From contig NZ_FPAS01000003.1 of NCBI RefSeq assembly GCF_900116425.1, forward strand, positions 1-64,000: 64,000 nt of DNA. The letters are read 5' to 3'. The first letter of the stretch is position 1; the number at the start of each line of letters is the position of its first letter. A program made the position numbers and the translations under genes. The notes beneath the pieces were generated by a model. The model did not search any database and was not told the origin of the DNA. It saw only the letters and a program-made list of their open reading frames with translations. This stretch comes from Lishizhenia tianjinensis. GTDB lineage: Bacteria > Bacteroidota > Bacteroidia > Flavobacteriales_D > Crocinitomicaceae. Shown here piece by piece: positions 1 through 9,987 of the stretch.

Positions 1-185
1 ATAGACCACTAAGCTGATCACAACGGAGTAGAACGGATAGCGCGGCTAACAGCCAATTATAATTCATCATTCAAAATTCAAAAATCAAAATTGAATAGTT
101 CTACTTATAAGAATTCTTAATTCAGCTTTCTTAACTCTTAACTCAACATTCTTAACTTGATTTTATACCTTATATATAGTATAGT
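1..185. other. AT-rich window edge, no gene seen
   Basis: No coding region is visible. Positions 61-110 are low-complexity, built from repeats of the type ATTCAAAA/CAAAATT. Positions 110-165 repeat a CTTAACT-like word several times. This looks like ordinary AT-rich Bacteroidota spacer, and the edge prevents knowing what lies upstream. Confidence 0.5.
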
Positions 186-216
186 AAAAAAGTCCACCTA
201 ATAAAGATGGACTTTG
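186..216 (-). terminator. Rho-independent terminator of the SET-domain gene
   Basis: Arms at 189-199 and 205-215 pair over 11 bp with one wobble around a 5-nt loop. On the minus strand the hairpin is followed by a T-run (A-run at 186-191). It sits just past the stop codon of the SET gene. Confidence 0.75.
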
Positions 217-219
217 GGG

Positions 220-837
220 TTAAAGATGTGTGCCGTTGAGGAGATTTAACTTGTCATTAAACTTTAGGTGATAAACGGACTTGTATTTACTTGCATCCTT
301 TTGGAATACCTTTAATTCTTCTTGGGTATCGTTATCTATAAAATTCCAGAGCTCTTGATTTACTTTAAACATTTTAGGGAGGGACTTTTTAATTTTCGTA
401 TCCCAATCCATGTAGTATCTATCGAAGTCCGTTGGATGTAACACTTTTCTACAATTATCGAAACCACAATTGAGCATCATGGGTTCATCTAGGTTAAAGA
501 TTCCGTACTCATCGGTAATTTGCTCTCCGGCTTTGATATCTCGAATGGCAATTTCAAAACCATAGCCTGTACTAATTGTATTACAGTTACAACAGTGATT
601 TACATATTTGGCAAAATCCCAACTGATGATGCGGTATCCTCTTTGGTCTTTATAGGAATACTTTTCTATTACCTCTTGCATAGCAGAGGAATGATTTTGG
701 TATTCGGTTGGACTCACTTCCAGTTCTAAACTATCTTTTACATAAACGATGGTTCCTTCTGGTATATCAGTTTTGGCAAATACTCCGTAACCGATTTGCT
801 CACTGATGAATTTTAATTCCGTATGGGGGTGTATCAT
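220..837 (-). CDS. SET domain-containing protein
   Basis: 205-residue soluble protein with a compact SET fold, the lysine methyltransferase domain. Visible motifs are the N-terminal G-Y-G-V-F-A block (16-21), the SAM/active-site motif N80-H81-C-C-N-C-N-T and the D-E-Y-G motif (109-112). After it comes C124-x4-C129, resembling the zinc-binding post-SET cysteines, which normally pair with a Cys in the NHSC-type motif. Domain identity is seen in the sequence. Methyltransferase activity and substrate are unknown; bacterial SET proteins are often small stand-alone enzymes of unassigned role. The gene is monocistronic, with its own terminator, and starts at the ATG preceding I-H-P-H. Confidence 0.8.
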   Translation of the reverse strand: MIHPHTELKFISEQIGYGVFAKTDIPEGTIVYVKDSLELEVSPTEYQNHSSAMQEVIEKYSYKDQRGYRIISWDFAKYVNHCCNCNTISTGYGFEIAIRDIKAGEQITDEYGIFNLDEPMMLNCGFDNCRKVLHPTDFDRYYMDWDTKIKKSLPKMFKVNQELWNFIDNDTQEELKVFQKDASKYKSVYHLKFNDKLNLLNGTHL

Positions 838-957
838 ATACGATAATAAAACAACATAATTTTAGTTTTCATTTTGCACCTCATTGTGCAATTATAGACT
901 AAAGTTACGCCAGAAAATCATACGAAATTCACCCCGCGAAAAATTTAACAAAAGAAG

Positions 958-1941
958 CTAATGCTGGTTATACATGTGTTTTAAAAGTGTATTTGCTTCG
1001 GCAGATATTTCTCGTTTTTTATCGATGATATCGGCAATGCTGTGCACCACAATTTTGTTGTCTTGGTAACCAATAAAAATACGGTTGTTTCCTTTTAACA
1101 ACTGCAACACACTCTCTGCTCCCAGGGCCGTAGCTAAATAGCGATCGAAATAAGAAGGTTTTCCTCCCCTTTGCATGTGTCCCAACACCGTAGAGCGCAG
1201 TTCATGCTTAGGCAAAAGACTTTTCATTTTCGCTACCACATCTCCACTACCACCGGCGTCATCACCTTCTGCCACGATAATAATTGCGCTACGCTTCCCT
1301 TTATACTGTGTTTTAATAGTGTTGGCTACCTCCTCTAAATTGGTGTGGGTCTCCGGGATCAGCACATCATCGGCTCCAGCTGCCAGGGCTGAATGTAAAG
1401 CCAAAAACCCCGTATCTCTACCCATTACTTCTATAAAGAAAACGCGGTGATGAGAGTTAGCTGTATCCCTTATTTTATCTACAGCATCAATTATCGTATT
1501 TAAAGCCGTATCGTAACCTATGGTGTAATCTGTTCCAGCAATATCGTTATCTATTGTACCTGGTAGAACAATTACTTTGAGCGCTGGAAATTCTGTGGCC
1601 AATATTTCGGCCCCTTTGAAACTTCCATCCCCTCCTATTACAACCAAAGCATCGATGCCTCTCGACTCCAATTGTTGGTAAGCCTTGGCTCTTCCTGCTT
1701 GAGTTCGGAACTCTTCACTCCTAGAGGATCCTAGAATTGTACCCCCTTGCTGAATAATATTGGCTACCTCATCATAGCCCATGGGTTGAATATCTCCTTG
1801 AATGAGACCATCATATCCATTTCGAATTCCGAAGGCTTCTATATGATGATAAAGCGCAGTCTTTACAAAAGCCCTAACTCCCGCATTCATACCCGGGGAA
1901 TCTCCTCCACTGGTCAATATAGCTACTTTCTTCACGCTCAT
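958..1941 (-). CDS. pfkA: ATP-dependent 6-phosphofructokinase
   Basis: 327 residues, the usual length of bacterial PfkA. It phosphorylates fructose 6-phosphate to fructose 1,6-bisphosphate, the committed step of glycolysis, in the cytoplasm. Motifs in order: nucleotide-binding GGDSPGMN (12-19), GGDGS (103-107), catalytic P-G-T-I-D-N-D with D131 as the expected base, and M-G-R-D-T-G (173-178). The GGDGS form, rather than GGDDS, points to ATP rather than pyrophosphate as phosphoryl donor (family knowledge). Its ATG overlaps the TAA of the upstream SRPBCC gene by one base (TAATG), so the two are probably co-transcribed and translationally coupled. Confidence 0.95.
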   Translation of the reverse strand: MSVKKVAILTSGGDSPGMNAGVRAFVKTALYHHIEAFGIRNGYDGLIQGDIQPMGYDEVANIIQQGGTILGSSRSEEFRTQAGRAKAYQQLESRGIDALVVIGGDGSFKGAEILATEFPALKVIVLPGTIDNDIAGTDYTIGYDTALNTIIDAVDKIRDTANSHHRVFFIEVMGRDTGFLALHSALAAGADDVLIPETHTNLEEVANTIKTQYKGKRSAIIIVAEGDDAGGSGDVVAKMKSLLPKHELRSTVLGHMQRGGKPSYFDRYLATALGAESVLQLLKGNNRIFIGYQDNKIVVHSIADIIDKKREISAEANTLLKHMYNQH

Positions 1942-2345
1942 TATAATTGCTCTGTATAGTTTTTGAAATTATTGAGTATGGCTTGCCAACCTTGTGTTTG
2001 CATTTCCTCAGGATTTTCTTTTTCAGGATCAAAACATTGTGTTAATGTAACCGATCCGTTTTCTTCTTCGAAGCTACATGTCACCTTTCTTCCATCTTCC
2101 AAGGTATAATCTAGCTGAACACAAGGGTTTACTACATCAAACTTTGCTTTTAAATCGAAGCCCATACTTCCATCTACCGCCTCCATTCTATTGTTCATTT
2201 CACCACCAACTCTTAAATCTACACTGGACTTAGGGCAACACCACGAAGGATGTGCAAAATTCCACTTGGTTATATGATCAGCATTTGTGAAAGAATCCCA
2301 AACTTTATCTTTCGACTGATGAATGATTGCGGCAACTTTTAGCAT
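1941..2345 (-). CDS. SRPBCC / AHSA1-like domain protein
   Basis: 134-residue single-domain protein of the START/SRPBCC superfamily, closest in style to the Aha1 C-terminal-like (polyketide cyclase) group. It opens with a strand plus V-W-D-S-F-T-N-A-D-H-I-T-K-W and ends with a long C-terminal helix (G-W-x-A-I-L-N-N-F). Such proteins bind hydrophobic ligands in a helix-grip pocket; no ligand can be inferred here. It is the first gene of a two-gene unit with pfkA, joined by a TAATG overlap, an unusual partner for a glycolytic enzyme. Confidence 0.8.
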   Translation of the reverse strand: MLKVAAIIHQSKDKVWDSFTNADHITKWNFAHPSWCCPKSSVDLRVGGEMNNRMEAVDGSMGFDLKAKFDVVNPCVQLDYTLEDGRKVTCSFEEENGSVTLTQCFDPEKENPEEMQTQGWQAILNNFKNYTEQL

Positions 2346-2513
2346 TTTGAATACGTTTTATTTCTACAGCTTTAAAATAAGGATAATTCTTTAGAAGATA
2401 ACTTCTGGCTTGGTTCTTTACGTACACTTTTCAGGTTAACCCTATTACTTACTCTTGAAAGATACACGAAGTAACTTAAGCTAAACATTTCATTCTATTT
2501 AAGTTACATTTCT

Positions 2514-2521
2514 TATTTTTG
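2514..2521 (+). promoter_or_regulatory. Candidate -7 box for the giant surface-protein gene
   Basis: TATTTTTG matches the Bacteroidota -7 consensus TAnnTTTG and lies 16 nt before the ATG at 2538, implying a very short leader. No convincing -33 TTG is seen. Confidence 0.5.
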
Positions 2522-2537
2522 GTAAAACACGAAATCT

Positions 2538-5500
2538 ATGACACCCACTCTCTGTAAGAATAAATTCGTTCTTTATCTATTTCTCCTTTGTTTAATAGCA
2601 CCTTTTTCATGGGGACAAAATGGATATTTTGAAATCAGTTCTTACATAGACAATGGGAATCCAAAAACATTGACCAACTACGATTATCAAAGTCATTCAG
2701 ACCCTGAAATTAATCGTGTTTATTATTACGGTAGATTCAACAAAACGACATCCACAGTATCCTCATCCACTCCAGGTAATTTCTTAACAACGAATGGTAC
2801 ACATACAGACACCAGTATGATGGGGAATTATGCCTTTCTTATGGTTACTGACACCACAGGAACTTTAGAATATTCAACCCTCATCCCTTTTGGTCCAGGC
2901 AATACTTTCAACCTTCAACTTTACACAAAAAATGGAGATGTTTACTTATATGGAAATACACCCTCTGATAGTTTAGCAACCACAAACAACTCTAACCAAA
3001 CCAGCAATAGTGGATTTATTCCTCACGGATTTATTATTAAGTATTCTAACAACACCATTAGCTCCAACGGTGTTCAACCCGATTACGCAAGTTATATAGG
3101 TGATAGCTCCTTGGTGGATGTGCAGAGTATAGAACACGATGGGAATACACTTTGGCTTTTGTGTAGAACCGGTGACACAACTTTACCTGTTACACAAGTT
3201 GCCAATAGTGCTCTCGCCACCTACAATTGTTATTTGTTAGGAATCTCTGATGCCATGATGGCGGCCAACAGTCCCATAAGCGCTACACCCTATGCACGAT
3301 ACTTTACATCAGACTCCCCCAACCTCATCCCCCGAAGTATATTATCTAACAACGGGAACCTTTATCTATTGATAAGAAATTTGGGCGGTAATTTCTACCC
3401 TATAACACAATCAAGTTCTGGCTCTTATGAAACTGTGCTTGTAAAAATTAGTGCGGCAACGCTGGCGAACAATTTAGCCTTCACCGCCGCGAATGGAAAC
3501 TACAGTACTTATATCCCTATAAAAGCAAGTTTACCCACACAATCGGGTCAACTCTTACTCCACTCCAATAACAAAATTTTGCTTTGCGGTTTTCCAGATG
3601 GTGCCAACCTTCCCTTTACGGTTAGCAACTATCCCTTTGACTTGCAGGGATTGACGATAGCAGCCATTAGTGAGAGCACAATGAATAACAATTTGGCTTT
3701 CCCCCAAAACAATAGTGATTACCTCGCGCAAACCGGTATGCCCACCTTACAAGGATCTAGAATAAGGTATGAAAGCTACCAAGGAGATTTGTTTATTTAC
3801 ACACGTGCAGGAAACACAAACCCCAATAATTTAGTAGGTGTAACAAACAACAATGCGGTAATGACAGGTCCCTTATACCTTCAAAAAATTGGTGCATCCA
3901 CTTTAACCAACAACCTCTCACCGAATACAACTTCGAATGATTGGATACAGTTTTTCGGCACACAAGGCTTAGACAATATTCGTCATTTAAAAGTGAATCA
4001 AAATGGTATTCATATTACAGCAGAGACCAATGCTTCATCCTTCACTACTGGACTCTCTTTCCCAACAAATTACACGGCTATCACACCAAGTTTCCCTACT
4101 CCTAACAGCTCAAATAAATTCGGTTGGTATGTTAACTTATGCTTTGATGGTTATATCAATTATTCTACCTTACTTTCCAATGCTAATTTCACTGGATTAT
4201 CGTTAGGGGTTACAAATCACGCTACGTATATCACCTCAAGAATTATCCACTCTACCAATAGTACATTATCAGAACCTGCGCATCCATTAACCTTATCAAC
4301 TTCTAATTGGGGAGGTGAACAAAATGAGTTTGGATTTCAAAAAATTGTATTTAAATCAGAGGTTACGATTACCGATAGTATTTTTCCCGTTTCACAAACA
4401 GTATGTAAATTTGCCACACCTGAAATGCTAGGGTCTGTAGCTCCAAGCTTTCCGAGTGACAGTCTTCCTTCTTTATATTTAGAAAATCAAGTTCTTAATC
4501 AATATATAGGCAGTAGTTATTTTCACTATCAATGGCAAATTTCAGCTTCTCCTAGCGGACCATGGACTAATATTTCTGGTGCCAATTTACCAAGTTACCT
4601 GCCCAGTGTAACGACCTTTGACAAGTATTACAGAAGACTAACTTACATACAAAATTGTGGAAACAATACACTTTTTTCAACCAGTAATGTTTCTGCCATA
4701 TTGGTCAACAACCTAACGGCTCAAACTGTAGATGCTGGTGGACCTTATCATTCATGTCCTGGTGTAGCCTTAAACATTGGAGGTGCACCAACAGCTATTG
4801 GAGGATTAGCACCTTACACCTATGTATGGAATCAAAATATAGATTCGGTAGCAAATCCTCTCTTCTCTACCTCTCAAAATGCCATTCTAGAATTAACAGT
4901 TATTGATGCCAACGGGTGTATTAAAAAAGATCAAGCTGTATTTTACGTTCATCAAGCCAATGCTGGGCCCGATAGAGCAATATGCGATGGAAGTCCAACT
5001 TCGGTAGGAACTCCCCTTCAAGGTTTATCTGGGGTATCGTATAATTGGACACCCTCGGCAGGTTTAAGTTGCACCACTTGTCCAAGCCCTACAGCAACAC
5101 CTACAACGCCTACTCAATATATCTTTACACAAACCTTGCAGTTAATAAATGGAAGTAGTTGTACAACCACCGACACGATCAATTTAGATATTGTTGCGGG
5201 ACCAGGACCCAACTTTGCGGGTGCAGATACGGCCATGTGTTATTATGGAAGTATCAATATAGGTTCACCTTCTCTACCTGGTTTTGTCTACGAATGGAGT
5301 CCTATTGATGGTTTAACGACAACCAGTAATTCAATGACTGCATTTTATCCAACCTCCTTAACGAGCTCTGGTAATTTAAATCCCATTACCTATACATTAA
5401 CTGCTCAAAATCAAAACTGTTTTTATACAGATGAAGTAACTATATCTTACATGCAAGCCAATGCTGGTCCAGACGTATGTGACTCCGGAGCCATAGGGAC

Positions 5501-8500
5501 AGCAGACAATACACCCAGCTTAAATGAAACTTATAGTTGGTCAATTTTATCAGGGCCTGGTGATTTTACTGGTCCAACAAACACAGCAACTTCATCAGCT
5601 TATACTTATACAGGGCAAAGTACAATTTTAGAACTGGAAGTTACTTTGGACGGCGTTACTTGTGTTGATCAAGTGGTAATTTCTGATTGTGGAGGTTCTG
5701 CCAGTGCTGGAGGTGTTGGTTCAAACTCTCCGGTTTCTTGTCCGAGTAATATACTAGCGGGTGACACCATCACTTTAGCAGCTACTCCTATTCCCAATCC
5801 TAATGTGGTATACAACTGGTCTCCCCAAACAGGGTTATCGGCATATACAGGACAACAAGTTGAATTATGGACAAACCAGCACACGTATTACTATGTAACC
5901 TCTGTGGATACGGTAACCAATCAAGTACTAGCCTATGATTCTGTAGAGGTAAATAATCCACAATGGACCTTACCAGATGTGAGTTTGTTGGATACCTTAA
6001 TTTGTCCAAACACCACTGTGGCTATCTTAAATAATTACAACAGTAATTACACCTATTACTGGTCTGGGTTACCTTTCGGTGCAGGAGCAAACCCTTATGT
6101 TACTCCTTATGCCACAAGTACCTATTATGTTACGGCACTTGATCCTTCTAACGGATGTTCAGCCTCAGATACCTCAACAATTATCGTTGATAACAAACAA
6201 ATTTTTTCTGCTGCGGGACAAGATAAATTCACCTGTAGCAATGATATTATTCAAATTGGAAAAGTGGAGGATACCAACTTTACTTATTTGTGGAGTCCAG
6301 CCATTGCTCCTTGGCAAAATGGAACAGATGAGTATGATGCAGATCCTTATGTAAGTTTATCTACCACCACACAATTCTTCTTGACTTATACAACCAAATT
6401 GGCCGGATGTGTTTATCAAGATTCTGTGACCATAACCATTAGCGACCAACCTATCGCACCCGTTATTCCAGATGAAAGCTCTTGTAATGGTGGCTATACT
6501 TCTGTCAACTTAGGCAATCAAAGTGGAATTGAATACGCTTGGTCTCCAGCTTCGGCTGTAAACTGTTCTACCTGTAGCTTTAACGCGCTTTCCCCTGCCG
6601 CAACAACGCAATACACAGTTACCCTCTATTACGAAAACAGTTCGGTGTGTCCAGACTCATCTTCTACTTCATTTACCATCTTCGTTTCAGACCCATCTTT
6701 TAACTTAACAGACTTCACATATTGTTATGATGGTTCTGCAACCAGCTTACTGAATAGTAATCCCCCCGTAGGTTTTTCTCAATATAGTTGGACCCCCTCT
6801 AATTTATTTACCAACCCGAATACCATGGCACCCGATGCAAATTTGGTGAACGGAAACTATCAATTAAATTTAACCGTTACGGATAGTGCAGGTTGTACAG
6901 CCTCTGACGTTGTGAACATCACCTCCTCTCTCCCTTCGCCAAATGCTGGATACGATAAAGTTGTTTGTTTAGATGATTTACCGGTAAGTATAGGAAGTCC
7001 GAATAACACAGGTATTTTAAGTTGGTCGCCCGCTATAGGAATAGCAGATCCTAGCGCTGCACAAACTACTTTTACCACTACCACTCCAGGTACTTATAAT
7101 TTGATACTCACCTCTACGGTTGGAAATTGTAGTCAAACAGATTCAGTTCAAGTTACAGTTCACGGTCAACCCGCAACGCCAACATTAACAGACCAGATGG
7201 TTTGTTCAAACGGGTGCGTGGATATAGGTATCACAGCTGTTCCGGGGATGTCATATAACTGGTCACCAATCACAGGCTTAACAAGTACAAATTCAGCAAC
7301 AACAACGGCTTGTGTTTCCCAAACTAGTCAATATGATTTAGAGATCACTGACCAGAATGGATGTTCTACAACAGGCAGTGTCAATATCATAGTAAACAAT
7401 GTACCACCGCCCGCCATTAGTTTACCTCCACTTACGGTTTGTGATGATGTTCCTACAGTAAACATTGCTTATCAAATAAACCCCGCAACTGGGAATTATG
7501 CGTATACATGGGGACCATCCTCTTTGTTCAGCAATCAAACATCTTCCAACCAAACTCTGAACACTCCTGCCCTGGGTAATTATAACATTTCTTTAGAGGT
7601 ATTGGACCAATCAACAGGGTGTATAGGTAGTACAAATACGAACTTACAAGTAATTGATTGTAGTTTAATAGATACGTGTGAAGCTGACATAGACCTCAAC
7701 CTTTCTGCTTCTGCATTGTGTAGCACTGACACGCTAAACTTCCAAATTAGCAGTGATACTATGCCCATCAATTATAACTGGACCTATACGGGATATTCTT
7801 CTAATTCCTCAGGTTACACCTCTTCAGGAAACATCATTTACACCAACACCATTAACCAAATAGATACCGTTCATTTCCAAATCTCACCTTATTTATCAAC
7901 TTGTATTATAACCCCTATCGATAGTTTTTTCATTGTTTACCCTAACGTACAACCCAATTTATACGCTGACTTATTGTATTGTGCGGGAGATAGCAGTTTA
8001 TTTTACACGGATGATATTTATACGTCCTACAATTGGAATGGCACCATAAATACGGATACTTCTGCCTACTTCACAGCTCAAAACAACCCTATACTTATCT
8101 CACTCACGGATACCAATAACTGTGTGTACACGGAAGAATTTAATATAGCTGAACACAATTGGCAAAACTATTATGATACGACCTACATTTGTATGAATGA
8201 TTCTGCACTCATACATGGAAATTATCAAAGCCTGGCTGGAACCTATAGCGATACCTTCTCAACTGCCTTGTGTGACAGTATCAGCACTGTAACTTTACTC
8301 GTTAACTCAAGTGTAAACCTGACCAACAACTTCAGCTCTACAACTATTTGTCAGGGTGATGATATACAATTGAATTTAAGTGGAGCCGTTGATTATTATT
8401 ACGATGGAAATCCCATCAGCGCAACTGAATTGATATCTATAGATTCAACTTCAACAATAATCATTTACGGTGAGGATGTAAATGGATGTTCAGATACACT

Positions 8501-9299
8501 TCAACTACAAGTAACCGTTAACTATACGGATAGTGTAACACTTTTTCCCCCTCCCATATCTTGTGATTACTTTGAAGGATATTTGAATATGCAGTCTGCT
8601 GTGAGTTTAAGTGATTGTCAATGGACACTTTCGAATGGAAGTACATACAATGATTGTAACCCGCTGGTTAGTGTAAATTCAACAGGTTGTTATGATGTTA
8701 GTTTTAGCGCCACAGATCCAAACGGTTGTTTAATTACTGCCAATGGTACAAATTTCATCTGTATAGAAGAAGGGCCGCAAGCTCAATTTACCATGACTCC
8801 GAACGAGGTTAGCACCATCAACAATCAAGTCACCTTCATATCACAGGCCACAAATGCCACTGATATTACTTGGCTAATCCATCAAGATCAATTCTCCACG
8901 GAACAAGTTTATTACAATTTCCCCACCGAGAACCCGGATAGTTATCAAGTATGTTTAATTGCAACCTCAAGCTTAGGATGTATAGATACCAACTGTATCT
9001 TACTAGAGGTTAAAGAAGAACTTATTCTATATGTTCCAAATACTTTTACACCAGATGGGAACTCAATCAATAATGAGTTTTTTGCCGTCTCAACTACGGA
9101 AGTGGAAACGTTCCACCTACAAATCTTTAACAGATGGGGAGAAGTGATCTTTGAAAGTAAAGACATCAATGAAGGTTGGGATGGAACTTATAAGGGAAAA
9201 CTTTGTCAGGACGGAGTTTACACTTGGAAAATAAAATACAAAGAAATAGATAAACCCGAACCGAACTACATGCAAGGTCATGTAACCTTGGTAAAATAA
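2538..9299 (+). CDS. Giant T9SS-secreted gliding motility-associated surface protein
   Basis: 2253 residues. Residues 1-27 are a Sec signal peptide (K-N-K, a hydrophobic core, cleavage near W-G-Q). Residues ~30-600 are Asn/Thr/Ser-rich and possibly beta-propeller-like. From about 720 to 1700 there are repeated immunoglobulin/PKD-like modules, each opening with an A-G-x-D-x-x-x-C type motif and containing Y-x-W-S/T-P. The last ~90 residues are the gliding-motility-associated C-terminal domain (T9SS type B-like), with P-N-T-F-T-P-D-G-N, F-N-R-W-G, W-D-G-T-Y-x-G and D-G-V-Y-x-W-K. The protein is therefore predicted to cross the outer membrane by T9SS and be displayed or released. It stands alone with a strong terminator. 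A role in adhesion or gliding is inference; the repeats suggest binding rather than catalysis. Confidence 0.9.
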   Translation: MTPTLCKNKFVLYLFLLCLIAPFSWGQNGYFEISSYIDNGNPKTLTNYDYQSHSDPEINRVYYYGRFNKTTSTVSSSTPGNFLTTNGTHTDTSMMGNYAFLMVTDTTGTLEYSTLIPFGPGNTFNLQLYTKNGDVYLYGNTPSDSLATTNNSNQTSNSGFIPHGFIIKYSNNTISSNGVQPDYASYIGDSSLVDVQSIEHDGNTLWLLCRTGDTTLPVTQVANSALATYNCYLLGISDAMMAANSPISATPYARYFTSDSPNLIPRSILSNNGNLYLLIRNLGGNFYPITQSSSGSYETVLVKISAATLANNLAFTAANGNYSTYIPIKASLPTQSGQLLLHSNNKILLCGFPDGANLPFTVSNYPFDLQGLTIAAISESTMNNNLAFPQNNSDYLAQTGMPTLQGSRIRYESYQGDLFIYTRAGNTNPNNLVGVTNNNAVMTGPLYLQKIGASTLTNNLSPNTTSNDWIQFFGTQGLDNIRHLKVNQNGIHITAETNASSFTTGLSFPTNYTAITPSFPTPNSSNKFGWYVNLCFDGYINYSTLLSNANFTGLSLGVTNHATYITSRIIHSTNSTLSEPAHPLTLSTSNWGGEQNEFGFQKIVFKSEVTITDSIFPVSQTVCKFATPEMLGSVAPSFPSDSLPSLYLENQVLNQYIGSSYFHYQWQISASPSGPWTNISGANLPSYLPSVTTFDKYYRRLTYIQNCGNNTLFSTSNVSAILVNNLTAQTVDAGGPYHSCPGVALNIGGAPTAIGGLAPYTYVWNQNIDSVANPLFSTSQNAILELTVIDANGCIKKDQAVFYVHQANAGPDRAICDGSPTSVGTPLQGLSGVSYNWTPSAGLSCTTCPSPTATPTTPTQYIFTQTLQLINGSSCTTTDTINLDIVAGPGPNFAGADTAMCYYGSINIGSPSLPGFVYEWSPIDGLTTTSNSMTAFYPTSLTSSGNLNPITYTLTAQNQNCFYTDEVTISYMQANAGPDVCDSGAIGTADNTPSLNETYSWSILSGPGDFTGPTNTATSSAYTYTGQSTILELEVTLDGVTCVDQVVISDCGGSASAGGVGSNSPVSCPSNILAGDTITLAATPIPNPNVVYNWSPQTGLSAYTGQQVELWTNQHTYYYVTSVDTVTNQVLAYDSVEVNNPQWTLPDVSLLDTLICPNTTVAILNNYNSNYTYYWSGLPFGAGANPYVTPYATSTYYVTALDPSNGCSASDTSTIIVDNKQIFSAAGQDKFTCSNDIIQIGKVEDTNFTYLWSPAIAPWQNGTDEYDADPYVSLSTTTQFFLTYTTKLAGCVYQDSVTITISDQPIAPVIPDESSCNGGYTSVNLGNQSGIEYAWSPASAVNCSTCSFNALSPAATTQYTVTLYYENSSVCPDSSSTSFTIFVSDPSFNLTDFTYCYDGSATSLLNSNPPVGFSQYSWTPSNLFTNPNTMAPDANLVNGNYQLNLTVTDSAGCTASDVVNITSSLPSPNAGYDKVVCLDDLPVSIGSPNNTGILSWSPAIGIADPSAAQTTFTTTTPGTYNLILTSTVGNCSQTDSVQVTVHGQPATPTLTDQMVCSNGCVDIGITAVPGMSYNWSPITGLTSTNSATTTACVSQTSQYDLEITDQNGCSTTGSVNIIVNNVPPPAISLPPLTVCDDVPTVNIAYQINPATGNYAYTWGPSSLFSNQTSSNQTLNTPALGNYNISLEVLDQSTGCIGSTNTNLQVIDCSLIDTCEADIDLNLSASALCSTDTLNFQISSDTMPINYNWTYTGYSSNSSGYTSSGNIIYTNTINQIDTVHFQISPYLSTCIITPIDSFFIVYPNVQPNLYADLLYCAGDSSLFYTDDIYTSYNWNGTINTDTSAYFTAQNNPILISLTDTNNCVYTEEFNIAEHNWQNYYDTTYICMNDSALIHGNYQSLAGTYSDTFSTALCDSISTVTLLVNSSVNLTNNFSSTTICQGDDIQLNLSGAVDYYYDGNPISATELISIDSTSTIIIYGEDVNGCSDTLQLQVTVNYTDSVTLFPPPISCDYFEGYLNMQSAVSLSDCQWTLSNGSTYNDCNPLVSVNSTGCYDVSFSATDPNGCLITANGTNFICIEEGPQAQFTMTPNEVSTINNQVTFISQATNATDITWLIHQDQFSTEQVYYNFPTENPDSYQVCLIATSSLGCIDTNCILLEVKEELILYVPNTFTPDGNSINNEFFAVSTTEVETFHLQIFNRWGEVIFESKDINEGWDGTYKGKLCQDGVYTWKIKYKEIDKPEPNYMQGHVTLVK

Positions 9300-9304
9300 A
9301 AATG

Positions 9305-9335
9305 AAAAGGGAGGTATTGTACCTCCCTTTTTTTT
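9305..9335 (+). terminator. Rho-independent terminator after the giant surface-protein gene
   Basis: Perfect 12-bp stem (9305-9316 with 9320-9331), TTG loop, then a T-run of about nine. It separates the surface-protein gene from the sigma factor downstream. Confidence 0.9.
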
Positions 9336-9411
9336 ATGTTCTACAAAAAGAAAGGATAAAAAATCTAATTAGTTTTATGGAATATTAATTCAAACCTCAT
9401 CTCTATAGCGT

Positions 9412-9987
9412 ATGCTATTCAAGAAACGAAATTTAACACACTTAAGTGATGCCGAATTGGTGGATCTCTATAAGCAAAAACAGCAGAAGCTTGTGATTGC
9501 AGAGGTTTATCAACGCTACGGACATTTAATGATGGGACTTTGCTTAAAGTACTTGCAACAAAGTGATTTAGCGGAAGACATGGTGATGGATATCTTTGAA
9601 AAGTTACCCAAACTACTCCTCAAGCACGATATCACCTATTTAAAATCTTGGCTGTATACAACAACCAAAAACGAATGTTTGATGGCGCTGCGTAAAAAGA
9701 AGCATCATTTTAAAGACATCACCAACGAACAAGTGGCTTACGAAAATGAATTGGAAGACAAACAATTCTTAGACCTTCAATTGGAAATTGTTGAAGAGAA
9801 AATGGATGAATTAAAAACTCATCATAAAAAAGCGCTGAAACTCTTCTACATCGAAGGAAAATCTTACCAAGAAATTGCGGATTTACTCCATATTGATTTA
9901 AAGAAAGTAAAAAGTGATGTGCAAAACGCGAAAAGAAATTTAAAAATTAAACTACAGGAAGATGTTGTATTTAAATCTGCTCAATAG
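9412..9987 (+). CDS. RNA polymerase sigma factor, ECF subfamily
   Basis: 191 residues with the two-domain ECF layout. Region 2 spans about 20-90 (V-Y-Q-R-Y-G-H-L-M-M-G, then D-L-A-E-D-M-V-M-D-I-F-E-K-L and the -10 recognition W-L-Y-T-T-T-K-N). Region 4 spans about 130-185 with a helix-turn-helix (Y-I-E-G-K-S-Y-Q-E-I-A-D-L-L). It redirects RNA polymerase to a specific promoter set. The following gene overlaps its 3' end by 26 bases and encodes a membrane protein, the arrangement expected of a sigma/anti-sigma pair. The regulon is unknown; the surface gene upstream is a candidate target by position only. Confidence 0.9.
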   Translation: MLFKKRNLTHLSDAELVDLYKQKQQKLVIAEVYQRYGHLMMGLCLKYLQQSDLAEDMVMDIFEKLPKLLLKHDITYLKSWLYTTTKNECLMALRKKKHHFKDITNEQVAYENELEDKQFLDLQLEIVEEKMDELKTHHKKALKLFYIEGKSYQEIADLLHIDLKKVKSDVQNAKRNLKIKLQEDVVFKSAQ

